64,000 bases of DNA. Origin: Bolinopsis microptera. Taxonomy: Eukaryota; Ctenophora; Tentaculata; Lobata; Bolinopsidae. The notes beneath the pieces are model-generated. The model saw nothing but the letters and a program-made list of their open reading frames with translations. It was not told the DNA's origin and searched no databases. The position numbers and the translations under genes are program-made. Positions 46,818-58,017 of this stretch are shown here, one piece after another; the first letter of the stretch is position 1; every line of letters starts with the position of its first letter. The DNA lies in the NCBI RefSeq assembly GCF_026151205.1, contig NC_087076.1:17905419-17969418 (forward strand). Direction: 5' to 3'.

Positions 46818-48469
46818 CTAATGGTGTGCATGATACTTCAAGTGCCTTGCTAATTTAACTATGCCATAATCATTGAGATGGACATTATCCTCTCCATAAC
46901 TACTAAAAAATGACGATTTTCTAAAGCCTTTCTTATCACTAAACAAGAAACGATTTGTCTCGGTTGAGAGCAGTTTTACATAGGTGTATTTTCTTTGCAG
47001 ATTTGATATACACTCATTGATATCAGTTATAACCTTGTTTCTGGAGAAACTCTCCCGAGGTAATAAGTTAACAATTTTAATATCAGCTCCAGGTGCCCAC
47101 TTGTGAAGGAAAAGTACAAGTTTTTCAATACAATTGTTTGTAAAGTCAAGAGCTCTAGCATCACCAGAAAAACTATCAGGGCACAGAAGTTTAGTCCTCA
47201 TGTTGCGAGGGCTGTTCAGGATAGAGTCCACGTCATTTGTACCACACATAAGTACAATGCTTTTCACATTATTGGTATTAAGAGTGTCTTTTCTTACATC
47301 TGATTGAAACCGTTCATTGATTGCATTGGCTGTGGCACCAGGGTAGCTGAATACATGTGCCTCATGATGTTTGGACGATACTTTTCTCCCTCTAATTTGG
47401 AGAACATACTAGAGCTAATGTAGACACACAAAGATTTACCAGAATGTTCTATTGATCTAGTCTTAGGGGCCGAGGGTTCAGTGTTCTTAACTTGACTGGA
47501 AACATCAGACAGAGTAGATAAGGTTGCGCTGCCATCAATTAGGCGCAGAGTAATGCTTATTCTCATGGTTTCAGACTTGTCCTGGATGAGGCTGTGTTCA
47601 AAGCTGGTCTGGGATTGTCTGGTCATATTCATTATGTCACCATGGGAGAGGGTGAGGTCAGCAATATGAGCTCTAAGTTTGGATCTGAAGCTTAGGACTC
47701 TAGTAGCCCCTAAAGAGATGGTGGAGATCATGGAGCCTGGTGAAATTGACCTCTCGTCATCCGAGTGAAAGGGAATTCCTTGCTGACCATTTCTATACTT
47801 GGTAATCATAGCACTATTGAATTTCAATTTTGGGAACTGTGAGCGTAAGCGTTCTAGAATAGACTTTAGGTATGGATTGTCTGCTACTGGCCTTGTGTTA
47901 TGAAAGCCTCCATTGTAAGCGTAAGGAAAGTCCCCGTAATATGCAACTGCCCTATTCTCAAACTTATGAGTATAGTGGGTTTCTATATCTAACTTGGCAG
48001 TGTCAACAAACTGAAAAACTCCTCGACTCAAATCTTGGTATGGATTGATAGAGTTGCTCACATCATTGTCACCATTTACAGAGTGTTTGGGATTTTCCAA
48101 ATTGATAATTTCTGCTGAATGTTCACTGTCTTCTGCTAATTTGGATAGCTCTTGGGTTAACTCAGAAACAAGATGCGAGGATGACCTATTACTGAGGGGA
48201 ACATTGATAGACTGTTCACAGTGATCAGGTACCTGGGGCAACACAGGGATAAGTGAACCATCGCTGAGGGGAACTTTGAGTGCACTGTCACTTTCTGATA
48301 ATTGTTTATAGAGAAAAGAAATTTGCCGACGAAGACTATCATTCTCTCTTAATAGAGTTAAACAATTTGAACATTTATCAGTAGGACAAGAGCCGTTGCT
48401 GGGGAATTTAACAGAATTCCCTCGATATCTCAGATTGTAATGTCTTGAGCCAACTGGTATTCTAGACAT
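46818..48469 (-). CDS. LINE copy 1 ORF1: AlkB-like dioxygenase + SGNH hydrolase (frame change)
   Basis: First frame 48469-47294 (391 codons). The N-terminus has CxxxC and a coiled-coil-like LLRENDSLRRQISFLYKQL. An AlkB-family 2OG-Fe(II) oxygenase domain follows (about residues 150-312): KYRNGQQGIPFHSDDE with H235 and D237, ISLGATRVLSF, LSHGDIMNM, third ligand H292 (FEHSL), and the 2OG-binding RISITLR (R303, R309). An SGNH hydrolase then begins at SLCVYISSSMFSKL. Its reading continues in the -1 frame from about 47392 (SSKHHEAHVFSYPGAT, CGTNDV, and the DNVHLND Asp/His pair) to the stop at 46818. The shift looks like a one-base deletion, though programmed slippage cannot be excluded. Substrate is unknown; AlkB relatives demethylate nucleic acids. 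Confidence 0.85.
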
Positions 48470-48765
48470 AGTTTATCACAAAAAGATGCTACTGTTCGAA
48501 ATTTAGTTAATGATTATAGTACCTTTGTAGCACTCCGGAGGATAAGGATAAGTGATGTCTGATAATCTTTAGGTGATAGATGGGAGTAAACTGCTTTAAA
48601 AACCGATGTCTGATAGTCCTTAGGATGTCTTTAAGATAACTTTATCGTGCAACAACCATTTACATTGACATACAACCTGTAATGGTCGTTACATTTACCG
48701 AGGCATTAGTTCCCACTGGGGGTCCTCAAATTATTTGTTATATAGTAGTGTTGAAAGTATTAAAA

Positions 48766-51700
48766 CTCGGCTTCTGCACTGATTGAGCTACGTGCTCATC
48801 CTGGGCATTAAAATGTTCAGAATCATCACATTGAGTAGGGTAGACCACAATTTCAAAGTCCTCAGATGTCAGGTTGTTGAGTTATTAGGCCCCAACCTGT
48901 TTTTACGCTCTTGTGGGTAGCGATTGCAGCGCTTAAAATCAAAATAACTCAGCCTCCAATTGAAGTTAGGAGCAAAACTCGGGCAGCAAAATGTTCACAA
49001 TCATCACATTGAGTGGGGTAGAACGTAGTTTCAAAGTCCTCAGACGTCAGGTTGTTGAGTTATTAGGCCCACACCATAATATTTACGCTCTCGCGAGTCG
49101 CGAGTCGACACTTAAAATCAAAATAACTCGGCTTCTGATTAGAGTTAGGAACTAAACTTGGGCATAAAAATGTTCAGAATCATCACATTAAGTGGGGTAG
49201 AACGTGGTTTCAAAGTTCTCAGGCGTCAGGTTGTTGAGTTATTAGGCCCACACAATAATATTTACTCTCTCGCAAGTCGCGAGTTGACACTTAAAATCAA
49301 AATAACTCGGCTTCTGATTAGAGTTAGGAACTAAACTTGGGCATAAAAATGTTCAGAATCATCACATTGAGTGGGATAGAACGAAGTTTCAAAGTCCTCA
49401 GACGTCAGGTTGTTGAGTTATTAGGCGGAACCCTATTTTTACGCTCTCGCGAGTCAACACTTAAAATCAAGATAACTCGGTTCCTGATTAGAGTTAGGAA
49501 CAAAACTTGGGCATGGAAATGTTCAGAATTATCACATTAAGTGGGGTAGAACTTGGTTTCAAAGTCTTCAGACGTCAGGTTGTTAAGTTATTCGACGGAA
49601 CCCTATTTTTACGCTCTCGCAAGTAGTGATTCTATGCTTAAAATCAAAATAACTCTGCTCCGGATTAGAGTTAGGAATTAAACTTGGGCATAGAAATGTC
49701 CAGAATTGTAAACATTTTTATGCCCAAGTTTAGTTCCTAACTCTAATCAGAAGCCGAGATATTTTGATTTTAAGTGTTGACTCGCGACTTGCGAGAGAGT
49801 AAATATTATGGTGTGGGCCTAATAACTCAACAACCTGACGTCTGATGACTTTGAAACTACGTTCTATCCCACTCAATGTGATGATTCTGAACATTTTTAT
49901 GCCCAAGTTTTGTTCCTAATTCTAATCAGAAACCGAGTTATTTTGATTTTAAGTGTCGACTCGCGACTCGCGAGAGCATAAAAATAGGGTTCCGCCTAAT
50001 AACTCAACAACCTGACGCCTGAGAACTTTGAAACCACGTTCTACCCCACTTAATATGATAATTCTGAACATTTCCATGCCCAAGTTTTGTTCCTAACTCT
50101 AATCAGAAGCCGAGTTATCTTGATTTTAAGTGTTGACTCGCGACTCGCGAGAGCATAAAAATAGGGTTCCGCCTAATAACTCAACAACCTGACGTCTGAG
50201 GACTTTGAAACTACGTTCTATCCCACTCAATGTGATGATTCTGAACATTTTTATGCCCAAGTTTAGTTCCTAACTCTAATCAGAAGCCGAGTTATTTTGA
50301 TTTTAAGTGTCGACTCGCGACTTGCGAGAGAGTAAATATTATGGTGTGGGCCTAATAACTCAACAACCTGACGTCTGATGCCTTTGAAACTACGTTCTAT
50401 CCCACTCAATGTGATGATTCTGAACATTTTTATGCCCAAGTTTAGTTCCTAACTCTAATCAGAAGCCGAGTTATTTTGATTTTAAGTGTCAACTCGCGAC
50501 TCGCGAGAGCATAAAAATAGGGTTCCGCCTAATAACTCAACAACCTGACGCCTGAGAACTTTAAAACCACGTTCTACCCCACTTAATGTGATGATTCTGA
50601 ACATTTTTATGCCCAAGTTTTGTTCCTAACTCTAATCAGAAGCCGAGTTATCTTGATTTTAAGTGTTGACTCGCGACTCACGAGAGCATAAAAATAGGGT
50701 TCCGCCTAATAACTCAACAACCTGACGTCTGAGGACTTTGAAACTACGTTCTATCCCACTCAATGTGATGATTCTGAACATTTTTATGCCCAAGTTTAGT
50801 TCCTAACTCTAATCAGAAGCCGAGTTATTTTGATTTTAAGTGTCGACTCGCGACTTGCGAGAGAGTAAATATTATGGTGTGGGCCTAATAACTCAACAAC
50901 CTGACGTCTGATGCCTTTGAAACTACGTTCTATCCCACTCAATGTGATGATTCTGAACATTTTTATGCCCAAGTTTAGTTCCTAACTCTAATCAGAAGCC
51001 GAGTTATTTTGATTTTAAGTGTCGACTCGCGACTCGCGAGAGCATAAAAATAGGGTTCCGCCTAACAACTCAACAACCTGACGCCTGAGAACTTTAAAAC
51101 CACGTTCTACCCCACTTAATGTGATGATTCTGAACATTTTTATGCCCAAGTGTAGTTCCTAACTCTAATCAGAAGCCGAGTTATTTTGATTTTAAGTGTC
51201 GACTCGCGACTCGCGAGAGCGTAAATATTATGGTGTGGGCCTAATAACTCAACAACCTGACGTCTGAGGACTTTGAAACTACGTTCTACCCCACTCAATG
51301 TGATGATTGTGAACATTTTGCTGCCCGAGTTTTGCTCCTAACTTCAATTGGAGGCTGAGTTATTTTGATTTTAAGCGCTGCAATCGCTACCCGCGAGAGC
51401 GTAAAAACAGGTTGGGGCCTAATAACTCAACAACCTGACATCTGAGGACTTTGAAATTGTGGTTTACCCTACTCAATGTGATGATTCTGAACATTTTAAT
51501 GCCCAGGATGAGCACGTAGCTCAATCAGAAGCCGAGATATCTCGTATTTAGTGTGAAAATCATGACTCGCGAGGGTAAATAAGGGTGTGGTCACATAACT
51601 CAACAACCCGATGTCTGTTGACTTTAAAATTATGCTCTACCCCCCTAAATGTGATGATTCTGAACAACTTTAAAGCCAAGCTGAGCTTCTAATTCCAATT

Positions 51701-51886
51701 AGAAGCGGAGTTATTTTGATTCTAAAGTTGCAAAAGCGCCAAAAAAGGGCGTGGTCAATTGCGCAAAACTGCCCCATAGCCAAAATTTCTACCCAAGCCA
51801 AATTTGTTTCTAATGGGTCCCTTGAGGTATTCCAAGTCTCAAACCCCGGGGCGGAAGTTATATAGACGGGAATGTCGTCAGATCCA
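48766..51886. mobile_element. Foldback element: inverted arrays of a ~179-bp unit
   Basis: From 48766 to about 49705 the unit (TTCAGAATCATCACATTNAG ... GTTGTTGAGTTATTAGGC ... CTCGCGAGTCG) is repeated in one orientation about five times. From about 49706 to 51886 the reverse complement is repeated about twelve times (AACATTTTTATGCCCAAGTT roughly every 179 bp). The outermost units (at about 48812-48985 and 51300-51886) are the most diverged and match each other best. With the left terminus at 41657-42009 this forms one foldback element with unequal arms. There is no transposase. Confidence 0.9.
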
Positions 51887-52110
51887 TGACTATCATTGGC
51901 TCAAGGTGAAGAAGAGGATTGAGTTTAAGTTATGTTTACTGATTTTCAAAGCAGTCAATGGTGTTGCTCCTGCATATCTGTGTGATCTAGTAACATTTGT
52001 TAGTTCGAGTAGCAGAAGAACTTCCTCCTTACACCTACCTGTTGGATCTACAAGATCGCACCCAAGAGCGTTTCAGACTGTTGCTCCGAAAATCTGGAAC
52101 CAACTACCAA
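51887..52110 (+). pseudogene. LINE L-A fragment 2
   Basis: HDYHWLKVKKRIEFKLCLLI then FKAVNGVAPAYLCDL ... PRAFQTVAPKIWNQLP: the standard C-terminal tail of LINE ORF2. It continues from fragment 1 (41656) and is cut at about 52110 by LINE copy 2. Confidence 0.85.
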
Positions 52111-55100
52111 TTTGATTGAAATAAATTTTCGTGCACATACAGAATGAATGGTTAATAATTTAATATATATGTAGACCAAGGTCTGTACACGGGATGCTTC
52201 CTGGAAGAATCCAGTTCTTTTAGCGGGGCACCCTACCTAAAGCCAAATTGAGATATAATAATCATATTCCTAGAGAAATAATCAGAAATTCGAATACCAA
52301 TCAAATAATATGATATATAGGAGTAGTAACCATATTTACTATGCAAAATGCCCCAACCACATAGTGTAAATTTATATAGAATTCAAATTCCATATCATCA
52401 TTAAACCTCAATAGTCAATATAATAGCCCAAGCAAAATTAAATAACTTCTTATATACCTTACTGTCATACTACAAATTAATTAAACATTTGAAATCTGTT
52501 AACCAGAGAATAAATTTCTAAACCTAATGCAAGTGAAATAATTTAGATGCAATAATGAATGCCTAATGTGAGTATCATCTGTCAATGTCCTTGTAAAAAA
52601 GTCTGTAAAAGAGATATGAGTAACTAATATAGAAGAAAAAACAGGAAGTTGTCGTCTGTTGAAAAATAAATAAAATATCTAGAATATAAATTAGAATATA
52701 AAATAACATTCAGTCAATGTGTCGTCAATAAAATGTACAATTATCAAATGTTAAAACTGGGTGATACAGTCACCAAAAATAAATACTAAGTATAATAAGT
52801 AAATAAATTAAATGTGGTCTATAAAACTACCACTAGGTATAATAGGTCAATAAATTAAAAGTGGTTTATGAAACTACCACTGTGCGAACCCTTTCTCCAG
52901 TTAAAACATGTCAGTCATGTGCAAAATCAATCAAAATGGTAAGGTGGTAAAAAAGGGAAAATTCTTTCGATACATCAATTATATATGCCTCAGATTTAAA
53001 AGAATTAGAAGATACTTAGTTATCGGCGACTATGATTGCAGTGTAAAATTTGTCATATGAATTGTCGACGGTATAATTAGGGTCTGTTGTTATAGATGAG
53101 AGTAGCTGTTTCTTATACGAATCACTAAAGCTTTTAACATCGGGCAGATTTCGTAGATCTGTTGGAACATTATTCCAACATTTTGCCCCCAAGTATTGAA
53201 AGTTTTTATGTGATGTTGATCTATTAACATATAGGTTGCAGCTTTCGCCGCTCCTACTACCTCCTGATATGTAACTAAATTTGTTCATAAAGTTTGTAGG
53301 ACAATTGTCATGGATGATTCTAAACATATAATTTGACAGATGGAGTTGCCGTCTAAGATGGAGTGGTAACCATTTCATGTCTCTATAAACATTAAGGCTG
53401 CTCTCTGTTTGTGGAACGTTGAGAGCTATTTTTGCTACCTTTTTGTACAGAGTGTCAAGTTCAGCAAGTTTTGTCTTGCCAGCTCTACAATAGATCGTGT
53501 CTAAATAATCGAATTGTGGCAACATGAGTGCATTGGCAAACATTTTCCTATATTTAATGGGTAGCAGTGCTTTACTTCTATACATGGCACCAATTCTCTT
53601 CATGACCTTCCTAATAATATAATCTACATGACTTTTGAAGTTTAATTTACTATCTAGAATGAGGCCACGATATTTTGTCTCTTTGCACTCCTTGATTGTG
53701 AAAGTTACCTCATTACATTCAATGGTTAATTCATCATGTTGATCAACAGAATCAAACAATAGGAATTCAGTCTTCTTTTCATTGAGTGATAATTTATTTA
53801 CACTGAGCCATTTAAAGATTGTCATAAGTTCTATTTTCATGTTTATAAATGTGCTTCTGCAGGTTTCATCAAAGAATAGTGCACCATCATCTGCAAATAG
53901 AAAGGGCTTAGATAGGTTACAGGCATAAATGATGTCATTTATGAAGATACTAAATAATATAGGCCCAATGATGCTTCCTTGTGGTACACCACTCAGAACT
54001 TCTAAAAATGAGCTTAGTTTGCCATTGATCCTAGTGCATTGATATCTACAAGATAAGAAGTTCTTAAACCAGGTTAAAGCAATGCCACCAATTCCATAAT
54101 ATGCCAATTTTTGAAGCAATATTTCATGATTCACTGTGTCAAAGGCCTTCTTAAGATCAAGAAAGATGATTCCTGGTTTATAAGACTTAGATTTACTCAT
54201 ATATATTTCGTCCATCAGATCGTACATCAAATAAGTTGTGGAGTGATTTTTCCGAAAGCCATATTGATGCCGGATGAAAAGTTTGTTCTCTTCCATGTAA
54301 TCAGTGAGTTGCTTGCCGACAAAGTATTCTATAAGTTTTCCTACAAGTGGAAGGATGGATATTGGCCTGTAATTATTAGGATCATCTTTCATTCCTGCCT
54401 TATGGATGGGAGTTACTCTAGCTTTTTTACAAAGGGTTGGTACAACACCTGTATTAAGGCTCAAATTGACAATATGTGTCAGTGGCTCAACTATGTGTGG
54501 TACAGCTTGCTTAAGTAAAAATAGAGGCACATCGTCATATGAGGCCTTGTCATTCTTGAGCGTTTCGACATACATTAGGATATCAGTTTCATTTATTTCT
54601 TGGAATCTATCAAATGAGATGTTAGAAGTTCTAGGAGGTAAAAAATCAGTAAAACTAACTCTTTCAATACTGGGGGCCTGATTTTGTAATCTTGATCCAA
54701 CATTTGCAAAATGAAAGTTAAATAGCTCAGGATCATTCTCATTGATAGTTTGACAATTAGTTGTACCAGGGGTCATATTTGATGACAGTTTGATAGTTTT
54801 CCATACCCCTTTAAGATCATTCTTGGCACTTTTAACTTGTAGATCATCGATTACATTAGCCTTTTTGCAGGTTTTAGCTAATTTATTTCTAATATTTCTC
54901 TGAATCTTGTAGCAATCCCAGGCCTCATTACACTTTATACATTTGCTACATATACCACATTTATTGCAATTTCCATTGTCTCTCTTATCCTTCTTTTTAC
55001 GGAATTTCTTTAGAAGAAAATGTGTATGATTAATGGCATTTAAAAGTTCAGTAGAAGGTTTATGTATGAACTTTTCATGCCTTTCTATGGTCTTGCAAGG

Positions 55101-56138
55101 GAAGAAGGTTGCATATGCCTGTTCAATATGATGACAAAGGCCAGCTGTGATAGCTTCAACATCTGTACTTTCCAATAGTGGACTGTAATCAGAACAGGTA
55201 TCTAGATAGTCTAAGAATTGTTTAACATTACGTTTACAATGATTTCTAATTTCAACCTTTTCAAATTTAGGAGCTATAGGTACTTTACAATCAATCTCAC
55301 ACATAATAGCTTGATGATCCCCAATACGTTCATCAAGAACAGAAGATTGAACAAAATCTGCATAACAGTTAGTGAATATTACATCAATAGTAGTCTGGGT
55401 AAAATTGTCTCCACGTTTAGCAACTCTAGTTATCCCTTGAATGGTTTGAACTAGATTGTAACATCTCAAGGTCATATCTAATTTTTTGTACTGGGTTGAT
55501 GAGATATTATTCTGGTCAATGTTTATATCCCCAATCCAGATAACCTTTTTCCCATTCAATTTTTTCATGCAAAAATGAATGTACTCAATAAAGTTATCAA
55601 CACTGCAATAATTTCCAGAGCGATAGAAGCAGCAAACATTGATCTTGCTATTCTTAAGCTTCACCCATAATGCTTCAATGTTATCAAGCTTACTATCCAT
55701 AACTAATTCTGTGTAAGCTAGTTTTTTGTTTATCATTAAGCCACAACCACCCCTAGAACTGTTTGGCCTGTCGCATCGCATAATGTTGAAGGAGGAAGGA
55801 ATATTTATGGTGTCTGTGTCAATAGTATCATTAAGATTCATCTCATTTAGGGAAAGTATGTCTAGCTTATGATCTCGAATGAGTTGGGAAAGTTCATTAC
55901 TTTTAGCTAAATTTAGGAGACCACCTTGAATGTTACAGTGACCAATGCAAAGGTTATGAAATTTGTCAGCTGAGTTGTGAATATTTGTCATTTCACAAAA
56001 CGTGTTAGTCGTTGTGTCTGATTAAACTAAAATCAGGTGAAAATTGTCCGCCTGTAAATATTTTCAATAGAAAAGTTTTAAACTTGAAATCAAAATAAAT
56101 ATTCAGGTGGAAATGTCATGTCGATTTCAATGGTGAGC
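52111..56138 (-). mobile_element. LINE copy 2, 5'-truncated
   Basis: Same family as copy 1. Begins at the same 3' end (TTTGATTGAAATAAATTTTC) and includes the 3' UTR, ORF2 and the ORF1-ORF2 spacer, then stops at about the end of ORF1 (ATTTCAATGGTGAGC corresponds to copy 1 near 46826). A clean 5' truncation is typical of LINE insertion. It lies inside the L-A ORF2 tail. Confidence 0.9.
53016..55991 (-). CDS. LINE copy 2 ORF2: endonuclease-reverse transcriptase
   Basis: Intact 991-residue ORF, colinear with copy 1 without indels. Only scattered substitutions separate them (for example MTNIHNSADKFHN versus MTNFNNAADRFHN at the start, KYRGL versus KYLGL). Endonuclease, Cys cluster, FLDLKKAFDT and FADDG motifs are all kept. 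The spacer upstream is more diverged from copy 1 than the ORF is, so the two come from related but distinct source elements. Confidence 0.94.
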   Translation of the reverse strand: MTNIHNSADKFHNLCIGHCNIQGGLLNLAKSNELSQLIRDHKLDILSLNEMNLNDTIDTDTINIPSSFNIMRCDRPNSSRGGCGLMINKKLAYTELVMDSKLDNIEALWVKLKNSKINVCCFYRSGNYCSVDNFIEYIHFCMKKLNGKKVIWIGDINIDQNNISSTQYKKLDMTLRCYNLVQTIQGITRVAKRGDNFTQTTIDVIFTNCYADFVQSSVLDERIGDHQAIMCEIDCKVPIAPKFEKVEIRNHCKRNVKQFLDYLDTCSDYSPLLESTDVEAITAGLCHHIEQAYATFFPCKTIERHEKFIHKPSTELLNAINHTHFLLKKFRKKKDKRDNGNCNKCGICSKCIKCNEAWDCYKIQRNIRNKLAKTCKKANVIDDLQVKSAKNDLKGVWKTIKLSSNMTPGTTNCQTINENDPELFNFHFANVGSRLQNQAPSIERVSFTDFLPPRTSNISFDRFQEINETDILMYVETLKNDKASYDDVPLFLLKQAVPHIVEPLTHIVNLSLNTGVVPTLCKKARVTPIHKAGMKDDPNNYRPISILPLVGKLIEYFVGKQLTDYMEENKLFIRHQYGFRKNHSTTYLMYDLMDEIYMSKSKSYKPGIIFLDLKKAFDTVNHEILLQKLAYYGIGGIALTWFKNFLSCRYQCTRINGKLSSFLEVLSGVPQGSIIGPILFSIFINDIIYACNLSKPFLFADDGALFFDETCRSTFINMKIELMTIFKWLSVNKLSLNEKKTEFLLFDSVDQHDELTIECNEVTFTIKECKETKYRGLILDSKLNFKSHVDYIIRKVMKRIGAMYRSKALLPIKYRKMFANALMLPQFDYLDTIYCRAGKTKLAELDTLYKKVAKIALNVPQTESSLNVYRDMKWLPLHLRRQLHLSNYMFRIIHDNCPTNFMNKFSYISGGSRSGESCNLYVNRSTSHKNFQYLGAKCWNNVPTDLRNLPDVKSFSDSYKKQLLSSITTDPNYTVDNSYDKFYTAIIVADN

Positions 56139-56227
56139 ATTGAAATTAAGACTTGTTCTGATGTTGATCTGTTCAAAACATTATTAAAAACTCACCTGTT
56201 TAAGAAAAGTTATGGCATGAGCGATTA
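56139..56227 (+). pseudogene. LINE L-A fragment 3
   Basis: EIKTCSDVDLFKTLLKTHLF then KKSYGMSD and TAA at 56225-56227. It follows directly on WNQLPI of fragment 2, as LINE tails do (WNQLP..IR..DVDLFK..LK..LF). Confidence 0.82.
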
Positions 56228-58017
56228 ATTGACAATATAACTGAATCATGTTATTTGTTTAAACTGTTTAGGATGCAACCTAATGTCATGATCTTTTTGA
56301 ACTTATTAGCTATTAAACTGTTAGCTCGCTTCATAAGCATGTCATCTTCGTTTCAAAACTTTTTATGTCCTATGCATACACTCCTCGATAGTTATCTTGA
56401 TCTAGTATCTTTGTTTCACACAATAGAGCATAAGTTTTGTGATTTAACCATTTGGCTTAGAGTTAGTGTTTAAGCTACCAAATTTTATTATTATTATTTA
56501 TTACTTGCAACTGCATAATGTAGTTGCAATTTCACAGTGTAATATTGCAAAGGTTCGGTTGCATGACCAGTTTGATGTTGGGGAATATATTGAATTTTTG
56601 AAGGTTTCATTTTATATTAGGGTCACTGTGCTACTATGTGTATATTGTTTGAATACTTAAGTTTGATGTATCCAAAAAGTACGGCAGTATCCAGATATCC
56701 TGACCCCTGTTCGTGAACAACTTACGACGACCGACTTATATACTGCATTTGAATCGTAATTGTTTATTTCATTGAGCAATATACTACGCTACAATCAATG
56801 CTATTCGGAACTAATTATATCCGAGAGACCACATTTTAATCGTAATCAATATTTTGATCCAGCAATTTACTACGCTACAATTAATGGCAAATTATGCTAG
56901 TAGTAAGTAACTGCATCCAAGATACCATACATACCATTCAATTTCATAACATTTCGTGATTGATATGCGGTCATATGATCTGGTAACCAATCGATAGATA
57001 TGCCAAAAGTACCTTCCCATATTATTCACACTCAACTCAATCAGCTACATAGACTTTAGCTTGGAGCTGATTAATAAAATATTATAGCAATAACTCGCAT
57101 CACAATGTATGTAGTTGTGTGAGTACATTCCGACTTGGGATAAGAATTGATTTACACTTTAAGCTCTGGACAGATACAGATCATAGGTAAGTCCCATACA
57201 GATCATAGGTAAGTCCCCATCACTCATACCAGTCCACTCAAGTTATATCATATTTCAATAGAGAATCAATACATAGTGCTTATCTTTTTCGTTCCTTTAT
57301 CCCGAACGAGATTTCACATGTACTTTGTTGTGGTACCAACTGCCAAAAGGCACCACAAGAATAAATGAATCCTGATGGACAGTCGTAAGATCGACCAATA
57401 ATGTTGAATGGTTGCAGTCTTGTAATACTCAAACCTTATTTTACATAGTAGTGGAGCTGTTACGGAGATTATCCGCTCGATATCACCACCTTAATCATCA
57501 GGACCCATCTGAATAGACGTAACGTATGTATGACTCTTGAATTGATTCATGATAATATTAAGTGCTTAAATCGGGGTAATTCGGTTTAATTTGTGAAAAA
57601 ATTGTCTTTAAGCAACAAAATTGCCGTTTTTAAAGGATTCTGGAAAATTTTGGTGGGTTAAATTTCGAATAAAAGCTTATGTGTTTTAATTACTAAGATT
57701 AATTAATGCATCGCGTAACTGTACATCATAAACATAAACATATTTAAGAGTCGACCCGATCAAAGTATCTAAAAATTAAAAATATTATATTAAATTTTTT
57801 AATTGTACAAATACTTGGTACTTTTGATTTTGATACTTGTATCAAATTTAAAAACATATTTGTCTCGATTTTTCCTTTCAAAAAATAATTGCTTGACTTA
57901 TTTGTTATTGTATACTTAAACTTTTATTTTCACATCAAGCAAGCCTTTTCGCAAATTTTGCTGCATGGCGTGCATTTACGCACAAAAGTATGTTTTATTG
58001 ATGTTTATCCTCCTTGA
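56228..58017. other. Non-coding, LINE 3' flank and AT-rich sequence
   Basis: Probably the L-A 3' UTR at first, then AT-rich DNA. Two short direct repeats (CAGATCATAGGTAAGTCCC, about 57177-57216) are present. I see no gene. Confidence 0.5.

Larger units (their letters stand above)
42010..48765 (-). mobile_element. LINE copy 1, AlkB-SGNH ORF1 plus EN-RT ORF2
   Basis: About 6.0 kb non-LTR retrotransposon (not counting the 767-bp MITE inside it). Order on the minus strand: 5' region (48765-48470), ORF1 (48469-46818, one frame change), ORF2 (46662-43687, intact), 3' UTR ending GCACGAAAATTTATTTCAAT without poly(A). The 3' UTR and ORF2 are nearly identical to copy 2. It sits inside the left arm of the foldback element. 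The endonuclease/RT layout and SGNH-bearing ORF1 recall the CR1/L2 group; the AlkB domain is unusual. Confidence 0.9.

Noticed and set aside
48766-51886. Centromeric-type satellite
   Set aside because: The array reverses orientation at its centre and has defined ends matching 41657-42009, so a foldback element fits better.
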